Positions 8,274 to 16,409 of a stretch of DNA of 64,000 bases are shown piece after piece. Both the position numbers and the translations under genes were made by a program. A model generated the notes under the pieces. That model was given only the letters and a program-made list of their open reading frames with translations. It was not told the DNA's origin and ran no database searches. The stretch spans positions 1-64,000 of the forward strand of contig NZ_REFH01000013.1 in NCBI RefSeq assembly GCF_003688495.1, written 5' to 3'. The DNA comes from Flavobacterium weaverense. GTDB taxonomy: Bacteria; Bacteroidota; Bacteroidia; Flavobacteriales; Flavobacteriaceae. Position 1 is the stretch's first letter, and each line of letters opens with the position of its first letter.

Positions 8274-8837
8274 TTACTTTTGAAGATATTCATCAATTTT
8301 TTTACGAAAAGAATCACTATTCCAGTCTGCCGTCCCAATTTTTGCTACAATGATGTTTCCTTCTTTATCAATAACGTACGTTGCAGGTATTGTAGATGAT
8401 TCCATTTCCAATGGTGGATTTGATAGCGACTGAAAAATTGGTAAGCTTAATTTTTCTTTATCTAAAAACTTATTAGCTTTTTCGAAAGGGTCGGTGGTGA
8501 CAAATAAAAACACAACCTTGTTTTGATAATCGTTGTATAATTTTTGTAAACTAGGCATTTCAGCGATACAAGGAGGACACCAAGTAGCCCAAAAATTAAT
8601 GAATATTATTTTCCCCTTGAATTCCTCTAGTGATACATTTTTTCCTGTTGCATCCACGAGCTGCCATTGATAAGTAGAAAGTACTTTTTGATCTTGGACT
8701 TCAATAGTTTTTGGAGCGAATACAATTAATCGGTTTATTTGAACTTTTAGAAAGGTTCCCAAAGGAGTAAATAAAAAAAGTGCTATAAATACTAAAAAAG
8801 CAATATTTTTAAATATTTTATTTTTTGATGTTTTCAA
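8274..8837 (-). CDS. TlpA/ResA-like membrane-anchored thioredoxin-fold protein
   Basis: 187 residues. An N-terminal hydrophobic anchor (about 10-32) precedes a periplasmic thioredoxin fold of the redoxin/TlpA type, with FINFWATWCPPC (79-90) providing the CPPC redox pair at Cys87 and Cys90, and a cis-Pro in SSTIPATYVID. Such proteins reduce disulfides in the periplasm, for example during cytochrome c maturation. It is the last gene of the run that begins with MBL-rhodanese copy 2, separated from DUF202 by 202 bp, so co-transcription is uncertain. Confidence 0.85.
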   Translation of the reverse strand: MKTSKNKIFKNIAFLVFIALFLFTPLGTFLKVQINRLIVFAPKTIEVQDQKVLSTYQWQLVDATGKNVSLEEFKGKIIFINFWATWCPPCIAEMPSLQKLYNDYQNKVVFLFVTTDPFEKANKFLDKEKLSLPIFQSLSNPPLEMESSTIPATYVIDKEGNIIVAKIGTADWNSDSFRKKIDEYLQK

Positions 8838-9039
8838 TTTTGTTTTTGTTTGGTAATTCTTTTCTAATGAATTACTTTAATAATTATCATTCAGTATTCT
8901 TGTTATAAATGATTGCACGAACTGCAAAAGCATTCATTATTTTACGGATTATACCCTGTTAGCAATTTTTCATCAGTCTTAATATCTTAGCTTAACGAAC
9001 ATTTTATCATTTAGATATCCTTAAAAATTCAAAATAATT

Positions 9040-9330
9040 TTACAATTTGTTGTATTCTAAGTGGTATTCACCGATATGTTTCCTATTGTTTATAATTGAT
9101 TTTTTATGCTTCAGAAAATTAGCAATTCCAATTACAAAGATTGCAAAAGCCGCAATAAAAAGTGCTACTTCAATTACTAAGCTGTTTTCGACCTTAAGTA
9201 AATTTCTTAAACTTAAGCCAGCAATCAAAAAATACATGGATGTTCTTAAAAAGGATAGAAGGGTAGATTGATTTGCTAAAATAGTTCTTTGCAAAGCTAG
9301 TTTTTCCCTTAAAATTAAATCTTTGTTCAT
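9040..9330 (-). CDS. DUF202 membrane protein
   Basis: 96 residues. The start LILREKLALQRTILANQSTL followed by LLSFLRTSMY is the DUF202 signature (conserved R-T-x-L-A and RT-S). Three hydrophobic segments follow in family members; here about 28-42, 52-70 are clear. Function is unknown. It lies 69 bp downstream of the rhodanese gene in the MBL-rhodanese copy 2 operon, which links it to sulfur metabolism only by position. Confidence 0.8.
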   Translation of the reverse strand: MNKDLILREKLALQRTILANQSTLLSFLRTSMYFLIAGLSLRNLLKVENSLVIEVALFIAAFAIFVIGIANFLKHKKSIINNRKHIGEYHLEYNKL

Positions 9331-9399
9331 CGTTATTGTTGGATCTATAATTATTCAAACTCCCTACTTATTAAATCTTTATCAATTAAGTTGGATCAG

Positions 9400-9672
9400 T
9401 TATAATTTATTAATTGCATCATCTACTTCTTGCCACGTGCCTCCATTTATGACATTTTTGAAACCATTCTGCTCTAAAATCATCTTTGCATGTCCGCTGC
9501 GATTACCACTTCTACAAAAAACGACTATTTGCTCTTTTCCTTTAAATTCATCAATATGATCTAATAACTGATCTAAAGGAATGTTTATTGAGCTTGCGAC
9601 ATGCCCTTCTGAAAATTCTTCCACTGTCCGAACATCTACTAAAAATGCATGTTTCATTATCTTTTCTTCCAT
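9400..9672 (-). CDS. Single-domain rhodanese
   Basis: 90 residues, a minimal rhodanese with FLVDVRTVEEFSEGHV and the active loop CRSGNRSG, Cys53. The start could also be Met6 (MKHAFLVDV), which fits the domain boundary better. It follows MBL-rhodanese copy 2 by 65 bp and is probably in its operon. It is expected to act as a cytoplasmic sulfane-sulfur carrier between thiols and the fusion protein. Confidence 0.88.
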   Translation of the reverse strand: MEEKIMKHAFLVDVRTVEEFSEGHVASSINIPLDQLLDHIDEFKGKEQIVVFCRSGNRSGHAKMILEQNGFKNVINGGTWQEVDDAINKL

Positions 9673-9737
9673 TTTATTTTAATTTTAAATCCTATTATTT
9701 CTCTCTTTTTAAAATATTTTTAATTTAAACAGTATTT

Positions 9738-11138
9738 TTATTGTACCACTAAATTGTTTTGACTTTTCCATTCGTTCATTCCAGGAGAGTAATTTACAAT
9801 GTTTGTAAAACCATTTCTAACTAATAATGAATAGCCAATTGCTGCTCTATCGCCGCCCTGACAATGTATGACTACTTTTTTGTCTTTACTTATTTTATCT
9901 AAATTATCCATTAAAGTGCCTATGAAAATATTTTTAGCACCTTCTATATGGCCTTCATTATATTCAGTGGCGCTTCGTAAATCTATTATTTGAGAATCCT
10001 TGTCGGATATTAATTTTTTAAATTCTTCAATATTAATTTGATTTACTTTCTCAAGCTTTCCGCCATTGTCCTCCCATATTTTAGTTGATGGAATATAGCC
10101 TTGAATATTGTCTAATCCTATTCGCATTAGTTTTCTAGTAAGGTCTTCTAATTGCCTTTCCTCTGCGAGAATAATAAACGGCTCGTTATAACTTAAAAAC
10201 CAACCCGCCCAAGTAGCAAAAGAATTGTTTCCTTGAATATTAATGCTTTTTGGAATAAATCCTTTAGAGAAAATTGTTTTGTCCCTAGCGTCAATTAATT
10301 TTACTCCTTCCTCTAAAGCCTTTACCAATTCTATAGAATCTATTTTTTTTAATTTTGGAACTGAAGTTAAAAGCGGTCGATCAACTTTGTTTAATTTTTT
10401 CATCATAGCAAAATATTTTGGTGGTTCTGGTTGATCCTCCAATAAATATTTTACAAATCCAGGTTCGTCGTCATCGTACTGAAAAGCCCAATTTCTAATA
10501 AGTTCGTAACCAACTGTAGAACTTGGAACAGCACCAAGAGCTTTTCCACATGCAGATCCTGCACCATGACCTGGCCATAACTGAATATAAGCAGCTAAAG
10601 ATTCAAATTTTTTAATGGATTGGTACATTTGCTTAGCGCCAATTTCTTGCGTGCCTTTTAAACCTGCTGCTTTTTCAAGTAAATCTGGTCTTCCTACATC
10701 ACCTACAAACACGAAATCTCCTGTAAACAACATTACTGGTTCTTCGCTCGCGGGAGAATCGGTTAATAAAAAGCTAATACTCTCAGGAGTGTGACCTGGC
10801 GTGTGTATTACTTCTATTTTCAGATTTCCTAAATTTAGAATACTACCATCTATAATATCTGTGTGAGGAAACTCATATTGCCAGTCAGGACCGCCTTCAC
10901 TTGAAAGATACATTTCTGCACCGGTAAGAGCAGCTAGTTCTCTTGAACCAGCTAGAAAATCGGCGTGAATGTGTGTTTCTAAAATATGTGTAATCTTCAT
11001 ATTATTAGCTTTCGCAATTTCAAGGTACGTGTCTACGTCTCTTTTTGCATCTATAACTGCTGCAACGCCTGCTTTTTGGCATCCTATGAAATAGCTTGCT
11101 TGTGCAAGTGTCTTGTCGTAAACGTGTTGAAAAAACAT
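9738..11138 (-). CDS. MBL-fold persulfide dioxygenase-like protein fused to two rhodanese domains (copy 2)
   Basis: 466 residues with the same architecture as the protein at 3213-4625 but clearly diverged. The MBL site is present: ETHIHADF (H56, H58, D60), H116 in HTPGH, D141 in FTGDFVF, H191. The first rhodanese domain (~270-358) has lost its active-site cysteine: the loop reads IILAEERQLED where copy 1 has IICEVGQEE. The second retains HCQGGDRA with Cys426. It heads an operon with a rhodanese and DUF202. Its promoter and Crp-type box match copy 1 in sequence and spacing. Confidence 0.88.
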   Translation of the reverse strand: MFFQHVYDKTLAQASYFIGCQKAGVAAVIDAKRDVDTYLEIAKANNMKITHILETHIHADFLAGSRELAALTGAEMYLSSEGGPDWQYEFPHTDIIDGSILNLGNLKIEVIHTPGHTPESISFLLTDSPASEEPVMLFTGDFVFVGDVGRPDLLEKAAGLKGTQEIGAKQMYQSIKKFESLAAYIQLWPGHGAGSACGKALGAVPSSTVGYELIRNWAFQYDDDEPGFVKYLLEDQPEPPKYFAMMKKLNKVDRPLLTSVPKLKKIDSIELVKALEEGVKLIDARDKTIFSKGFIPKSINIQGNNSFATWAGWFLSYNEPFIILAEERQLEDLTRKLMRIGLDNIQGYIPSTKIWEDNGGKLEKVNQINIEEFKKLISDKDSQIIDLRSATEYNEGHIEGAKNIFIGTLMDNLDKISKDKKVVIHCQGGDRAAIGYSLLVRNGFTNIVNYSPGMNEWKSQNNLVVQ

Positions 11139-11161
11139 ATCTTTTATTTTAAAGTACTTTA

Positions 11162-11169
11162 CAAATTTA
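11162..11169 (-). promoter_or_regulatory. -7 promoter element TAAATTTG of MBL-rhodanese copy 2
   Basis: Minus-strand TAAATTTG, identical to the element of copy 1 and 23 bp upstream of the start codon. Confidence 0.65.
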
Positions 11170-11190
11170 GAATCTATTTTCGGTATTCAG

Positions 11191-11206
11191 CGTGACTAAT
11201 GTTACA
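11191..11206 (-). promoter_or_regulatory. Crp/Fnr-type box of MBL-rhodanese copy 2
   Basis: Minus strand TGTAA-CATTAG-TCACG. Its core begins exactly 30 bp from the start of the -7 octamer, the same offset as in copy 1 (4682 versus 4652; 11192 versus 11162). Confidence 0.65.
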
Positions 11207-11324
11207 AAGTACTACTATTTTTAAGCGACCACTTATACTGTAATTTACAAAAGCGTAATAATTAATATATTGACGTCTATTTTAGACTTCAAATCTTTAA
11301 GTAGAATCCTTAAGAAATCTTAAT

Positions 11325-11708
11325 CTACATCCATTTACTTAAAAACTCTATTAATTCCTCTCTTAGCTCTCTAAATAATTTTTCAAATATGGTAACGCTC
11401 TCTCTGTGCTTTTTATGATCTAAAAATTTATCATTTTGGATTGAATTATGGTTTTTGCGAAGTGCATCTTCTAAAAATGCCTCATGGCTGTTTATATCAT
11501 GATTTATAAAATCAATTTCTTCTTTCTGAATACTTATTTGATTATAAAAATAATCTATTAATGTGCGAACTTCAGTAGATGTATTTTTCTCCGCAATCTC
11601 CGAGATTCTATTCTCCATTATAAATAGTTCATCTTTATAAAATAAAAGCTTGTTCAACCAAGTTTTATGCTCTTCGTGTAGTTCATAAATTGTTTTCGTT
11701 GTTTCCAT
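11325..11708 (-). CDS. Hypothetical helical protein
   Basis: 127 residues, not recognised. It is rich in Glu, Lys, Ile and His and looks almost wholly alpha-helical, with heptad-like spacing through most of its length (likely coiled coil, ~5-70). It has no signal peptide, no membrane segment and no cysteine. It lies alone upstream of MBL-rhodanese copy 2 on the same strand, but that gene has its own promoter. Good start context (METTKTIYELHEEHK) and protein-like composition support a real gene. Confidence 0.65.
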   Translation of the reverse strand: METTKTIYELHEEHKTWLNKLLFYKDELFIMENRISEIAEKNTSTEVRTLIDYFYNQISIQKEEIDFINHDINSHEAFLEDALRKNHNSIQNDKFLDHKKHRESVTIFEKLFRELREELIEFLSKWM

Positions 11709-12010
11709 AATGCTATTTTTTTTAATTAAAGTATACTGAATGGAGCTATAATTTTACCGATTTTAAAATAAATTAGAAGTCTACGATGAATATTAAAATC
11801 GTATTTTCTGTTTAATAAAATCTTGGAATTGAGTTTCATTTTATAACTCAAAGCTAATGATTTAAAAGTGCTTAACTTTTTAGTAGTTTTATAAAATGCT
11901 TGGATTAAAATCAATACTAAATTAAGAATATTTTAGCACAAACGTCTTATATTCAGTAAATTAAAAATTTATATTTTCTCGTCGAAAATAATAGTAACCA
12001 TTATTTTTAA
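11709..12010. other. AT-rich intergenic stretch
   Basis: Nothing recognised. A 62-codon minus-strand frame (11726-11914) has no supporting features and is probably chance. Confidence 0.5.
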
Positions 12011-12187
12011 GATATTGTAAACGTAAATTGTTCTACGTTTATTGAAGATAAAGAGATTCATATATCTTTTAATCAAAAATTTGCTAGAGTAAATCTTGAT
12101 TCAAAAAGTCATATTGATTTTAGTATTTTTAATAAATTTAGAAAATCCAGCTGTACTATCTTTTCAACTAATGAATATTCGGTTTAA
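11960..12187 (+). pseudogene. Possible gene remnant convergent with the TauE/SafE gene
   Basis: In one plus-strand frame the sequence reads LYFLVENNSNHYF, a TAA at 12008-12010, then 58 open codons to TAA 12185-12187, including STFIEDKEIHISFNQKFARV. The codon content looks protein-like, but there is no start codon after the internal stop and no family was recognised. It overlaps the stop of the exporter gene by four bases. It may be the C-terminal stump of a lost gene or chance. Confidence 0.3.
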
Positions 12188-12978
12188 AAGAAAAGTTCTT
12201 TAGTTATGATGTAGATTCCCATGACTAATACAAACCATCCGAATGCAGGTTTAAGTTTATTACCGTCAATTTTTTTACTAAGTGCTGTTCCAATAAAAAT
12301 TCCAACAATTGCAAAAGCTGAAATCGTAAAGAGGAATTGCCAGTTGATTGCGTTCTCACTACTTTCTCCAAAAAAACCTATTAGTGATTTGGCCGCTATA
12401 ATTGCAAGTGATGTTCCTATCGCTTCTTTCATTGGTAATTTACTTAAAATCACCAAAGCTGGAATTATTAAAAAACCACCTCCAGCACCCACGAGACCAG
12501 TAACAACACCAACAATAGCACCTTCTATTAAGATAATTGGATAATTGAACTTTTGTATTTCAGGTTCTATCTCTAACTTTATTTTATCTTTTTTAATCAT
12601 GCTGTAAGAAGCAAAAATCATTATCAATGCAAAAAATAGCATTAAAAAAAGATCTTTTGTAAAAGTAAAATTTCCCGAAGAAAAAATGATGTCGGGAATT
12701 GCAGGCACGAGTAGGGCACGAGTTAGAAAAACAGAAATAATTGAAGGAATTCCAAAGACGATCGCTGTTTTTATATTAACTAATCCCTTTTTAAAATAAT
12801 TTGCGCTTCCGACAGCGCTTGTAAGTCCTACGATAAATAAAGAATAAGCTGTAGCTACAACTGGTTCTATCGCAAAAAGATAGACCAAAACTGGTAAGGT
12901 TAATATGCTTCCGCCACCTCCAATTAAACCTAATGCTACGCCAATAAGTATTGACGCGAAATAACCAACATATTCCAT
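12184..12978 (-). CDS. TauE/SafE-family sulfite/anion exporter
   Basis: 264 residues with about eight hydrophobic segments. It has the two pseudo-repeated family motifs: GLIGGGGSILTLPVLVYL near residue 18 and GLVGAGGGFLIIPALVIL near 161. TauE/SafE (DUF81) proteins export sulfite, sulfonates or related anions across the inner membrane. Persulfide dioxygenases make sulfite, so an exporter next to two such genes fits as the outlet of the pathway. No Crp-type box is present, but a good minus-strand -7 element (TACCTTTG at 13034-13041) lies 56 bp upstream. Confidence 0.87.
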   Translation of the reverse strand: MEYVGYFASILIGVALGLIGGGGSILTLPVLVYLFAIEPVVATAYSLFIVGLTSAVGSANYFKKGLVNIKTAIVFGIPSIISVFLTRALLVPAIPDIIFSSGNFTFTKDLFLMLFFALIMIFASYSMIKKDKIKLEIEPEIQKFNYPIILIEGAIVGVVTGLVGAGGGFLIIPALVILSKLPMKEAIGTSLAIIAAKSLIGFFGESSENAINWQFLFTISAFAIVGIFIGTALSKKIDGNKLKPAFGWFVLVMGIYIITKELFF

Positions 12979-13154
12979 AAATTTAATTTTAGTTTTTAAT
13001 TAGTACTCCTCATAGTATAAGTAAAACTAGTGCCAAAGGTAATTTTTTTACTTAATTGGTTTTGAAATTTAAGTACTATTTATTTTCTTCATTGATGTAT
13101 AGTACCGTTTTTTAATGCTTCACTTTTTGAAAAAGAGCAAACTATTATTAATGA

Positions 13155-14276
13155 TTAATTACTTTTTTTATAACTCCAAACTGCCAATCCATTCATCACA
13201 AAAGCATATAAAGAAATAATAATAAATTGCGGAACAATATCTACAAAACTAGAACCTTTAAGCATTACCATTCGCATAACTTCTACAAAATATCGAATTG
13301 GATTTATCAATGTAACCCTCTGTGCCCATTCAGGCATACTTTCGATTGGAGTAAATAGACCGCTCATTAGAATAAAAATTACCATAAAAAACCAAGCAAT
13401 AAACATAGCTTGTTGTTGGGTGTCAGTATGATTTGATATAAAAAGTCCGATTCCTAAAACTAACAGTAAATAAACCGATGTAAAAAGATAAATGAGTGTG
13501 ATGCTACCTAACATTGGAACGTTAAATACTATTTTCGAAATAAGTAATCCAACGGTCAATACTATTAAACCTAATATCCAAAAAGGAAAAAGTTTACCAA
13601 TGATGAATTGATGTTTTTTTATTGGTGTAACATTGATTTGTTCTAAGGTTCCTAATTCTTTTTCTTTAACAATGTTCATAGATGACAAAAACAAAGTCAG
13701 CATCGTTACTAATAAAACTAATATTCCTGGCACCATAAAAGTTTTATAATTAAGCGTATTGTTATACCAAAAAGAGGGAATAACAAGTATGTTTTCGGGC
13801 ACTTCTTTATTGGTAGAAAAGTAATTAGATTTAGTTATAATGTTTCTACCGAAAGCATTTACAATTTGTGCAACATATACATTTTCAATACCGGCAGTTG
13901 CAGCATCAATGGCATTGATCGTCACTGAAATACTTGTTTGCTGTTCTTTTATTAAATCGCGACTAAAATTAATGGGGACATTAACAATTATATCTGTTTT
14001 TCCTTTTTGCATTTCTTCAATTGCTTGTTTTTCAGAAAAAAGTGGTGCTGTAAGGTTAAAATAAGAGGAAGCCTTGAATGAATTTATTAAAGCTCGTGAC
14101 TCCGCACTTTGATCATTATCCACAAAAGTAATGTTGATATTTTTCACATCAAAAGTCGCTGCATTTGACAATATTAATAATTGTAAAATGGGCAAAATAA
14201 ATATTAATTTAAGCATGTTTTTATCTCTAAAAATTTGCTTGAATTCTTTTTGTACAATAAATAGTATTGTTCTCAT
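13155..14276 (-). CDS. ABC-2 type transporter permease (YbhR-like)
   Basis: 373 residues: one N-terminal membrane helix (~20-38), a large extracytoplasmic domain (~40-170), then five hydrophobic segments at the C-terminus (~180-370). A cytoplasmic loop KEKELGTLEQINVTP is typical of the ABC2_membrane_3 family. It is the last gene of the efflux operon, 32 bp downstream of a homologous permease; the pair would form the heterodimeric channel. Confidence 0.88.
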   Translation of the reverse strand: MRTILFIVQKEFKQIFRDKNMLKLIFILPILQLLILSNAATFDVKNINITFVDNDQSAESRALINSFKASSYFNLTAPLFSEKQAIEEMQKGKTDIIVNVPINFSRDLIKEQQTSISVTINAIDAATAGIENVYVAQIVNAFGRNIITKSNYFSTNKEVPENILVIPSFWYNNTLNYKTFMVPGILVLLVTMLTLFLSSMNIVKEKELGTLEQINVTPIKKHQFIIGKLFPFWILGLIVLTVGLLISKIVFNVPMLGSITLIYLFTSVYLLLVLGIGLFISNHTDTQQQAMFIAWFFMVIFILMSGLFTPIESMPEWAQRVTLINPIRYFVEVMRMVMLKGSSFVDIVPQFIIISLYAFVMNGLAVWSYKKSN

Positions 14277-14308
14277 TTTAATAATAATAAGTATAAATAG
14301 GGGACCAA

Positions 14309-15415
14309 TTATTCTAATCTAATTTTATATTTTTTAATACTCAAAGCAATAAAAAAGAGCGTCATTCCAATTAACACAAGAGTTTCTTTCCAGATATATT
14401 GTATCCCTACACCTTTAAGCATAATCGCTTTTACGATTATAATAAACCATTTCGCCGGAATAATATTGCTAATTACTTGCATGGGCACTGGCATACTATT
14501 TATAGGAAAAATAAAGCCAGAAAGTATTATTACGGGTAACATTAGTCCCATTAGAGATAACATCATTGCGGTCTGTTGCGAGTCTGAGATGGTAGAGATT
14601 AATATTCCTAATGACAAGGCTGATATGATGAAGAGAATACTTTCGAATAGTAGTAGAAATAGGCTTCCGTTAATTGGCATTTTAAATACGAAATATCCTA
14701 AAAGCAAAATTACAACTGCATTAATTATCGATAAGAAAACGTATGGAAATACTTTTCCAATGATAACTTGAAAGGGTTTCAAAGGTGAAACCAAAAGGAT
14801 TTCCATTGTACCAAGTTCTTTCTCGCGGGTAATTGAGATCGATGTCATCATTGCAGATACTAACATTAGTATTACAGTCATAACGCCTGGAACAAAATTG
14901 AAAACACTTTTTAATTCTGGGTTGTAGAACATTCGTGATTGCACTTCTACGGAAGCAGGACTGCCACTCGAACTATTTTTTTGGGACTGATAATTTTGAA
15001 CTACAGCCGAAGTATAATTTGCTATTGTATTCGCTACATTTGGTTCAGTGGCATCTGTTACAGTCTGAATGGTTGCTGCTTTTTTATTTACTAAATTTTG
15101 ACTAAAATTAGGTTCAAAAATTAGGACTGCTTTAACCTTACCTTTTTTGAATTCTGATTCAATCTCTTTTTCGCTATCAAGTTGATTTTCGATGCTAAAA
15201 TAAGGCGATGACTTTAATTTATTTATTATTTTCTGTGTTTCGAAGTCTTTTGAATGATCTAAAACTGCAATATCGACGTTGTTAATTTCATTAGTAATTG
15301 CAAAACCAAAAAGTAATATTTGAGCTATAGGCATACCAAATAGAATAAACAGCGAGCGTTTATCTCTAAAAATATGGTAAAATTCTTTTTTTATAAAACC
15401 TATAAATCGTTTCAT
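14309..15415 (-). CDS. ABC-2 type transporter permease (YbhS-like)
   Basis: 368 residues, same topology as the next gene: N-terminal helix after FIKKEFYHIFRDKRSL, extracytoplasmic domain, then the loop REKELGTMEILLVSPLKP and five C-terminal hydrophobic segments. It is the partner of the permease at 13155-14276 in a two-ATPase, two-permease exporter. A 166-bp gap separates it from the upstream ATPase gene, the longest in the operon, leaving room for an internal promoter. Confidence 0.88.
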   Translation of the reverse strand: MKRFIGFIKKEFYHIFRDKRSLFILFGMPIAQILLFGFAITNEINNVDIAVLDHSKDFETQKIINKLKSSPYFSIENQLDSEKEIESEFKKGKVKAVLIFEPNFSQNLVNKKAATIQTVTDATEPNVANTIANYTSAVVQNYQSQKNSSSGSPASVEVQSRMFYNPELKSVFNFVPGVMTVILMLVSAMMTSISITREKELGTMEILLVSPLKPFQVIIGKVFPYVFLSIINAVVILLLGYFVFKMPINGSLFLLLFESILFIISALSLGILISTISDSQQTAMMLSLMGLMLPVIILSGFIFPINSMPVPMQVISNIIPAKWFIIIVKAIMLKGVGIQYIWKETLVLIGMTLFFIALSIKKYKIRLE

Positions 15416-15581
15416 TTTATGAAGTTTTTAATCGCAAACTTGACGAGCATAAAGCATAGTTTGAGAAGTTTTTTAATTTAAAAACAGATTCTAAAGATTA
15501 TTACCTGTTTTTTAGTGCTGCTAATCCGCAAATTTTATTTTTTAAATCTTAATTATCGGCTGTTCGACTTTCGGTATACTG

Positions 15582-16370
15582 CTATTCTATATTTCTAGCT
15601 AATTTCAAAAACACATCGTTCATTGTTTCTACATTAAACTGCTTCTTTAAATTCTTTGGTGTGTCTAATGCTTCAATTTTTCCTGCTACCATTATCGAAA
15701 CTCTATCACAATATTCGGCTTCATCCATATAATGTGTTGTTACAAAAATCGTAGTTCCTTTATAAGCTTGAGTGTAAATCATTTCCCAAAATTGTCTCCT
15801 AGTTATAGGATCAACCCCTCCTGTAGGCTCATCTAAAAAAACTATTTTAGGTTCGTGCAGCAATGCAACAGAAAAAGATAGTTTTTGTTTCCAACCCAAA
15901 GGCAAGGAGCCGACCAAGTTATTTATGATGGCTTCTATTTGTAATTCCTTGACAAGTGCTGCAGTTTTAATTTTAATTTCTGCTCGAGATAGTCCATAGA
16001 TTCCTCCAAAAAAAACAATATTTTCTTTAACGGTTAAATCATCATACAATGAAAATTTTTGACTCATGTAGCCAATATTTTTTTTAACCATTTCAGCATT
16101 AGTCAAAACATCAAATCCTGCAACTTGAGCTTCTCCTGCAGTGGGAATTGAAATTCCAATCAGCATTTTCATTGCTGTTGTTTTCCCGGCGCCATTCGCT
16201 CCTAAAAAGCCAAATATTTCACCTTTGTAAACATCAAAAGAGATAGCATCGACTGCGGCAAAGTCACCAAATTTTTTAGTCAAATTTTGAACAGAGATAA
16301 TTTTCTCTTTTGCGTCATCGATAACGCGAGAACTAAATTCTGATTGCGGTTTTATTTCTTGATTATTCAT
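15582..16370 (-). CDS. ABC transporter ATP-binding protein (YbhF C-terminal-half-like)
   Basis: 262 residues. Walker A GANGAGKTT (57-65), Walker B IVFLDEPTGGVDP, switch His in VTTHYMDEAEYCDR. The signature loop is degenerate, LPLGWKQKLS instead of LSGGQ, as in the C-terminal ABC domain of YbhF-type proteins. It is separate from the other ATPase gene by 39 bp, whereas E. coli YbhF has both domains in one chain. It begins with a ~25-residue extension before the ABC domain, which may be the trace of a former linker. Confidence 0.9.
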   Translation of the reverse strand: MNNQEIKPQSEFSSRVIDDAKEKIISVQNLTKKFGDFAAVDAISFDVYKGEIFGFLGANGAGKTTAMKMLIGISIPTAGEAQVAGFDVLTNAEMVKKNIGYMSQKFSLYDDLTVKENIVFFGGIYGLSRAEIKIKTAALVKELQIEAIINNLVGSLPLGWKQKLSFSVALLHEPKIVFLDEPTGGVDPITRRQFWEMIYTQAYKGTTIFVTTHYMDEAEYCDRVSIMVAGKIEALDTPKNLKKQFNVETMNDVFLKLARNIE

Positions 16371-16409
16371 ACTCAGTAAATAACAATTTTATGAAATTTT
16401 GATTTACAA

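Noticed and set aside
8135..8353. 72-codon plus-strand frame
   Set aside because: It runs antisense into the TlpA-like gene and has no independent support.
11726..11914. 62-codon minus-strand frame
   Set aside because: No start context, family or neighbour link; AT-rich composition gives such frames by chance.
13029..13043. Fourth Crp-type box at the TauE/SafE promoter
   Set aside because: GTGCC-AAAG-GTAAT has two mismatches and overlaps the -7 element; spacing does not fit the other sites.
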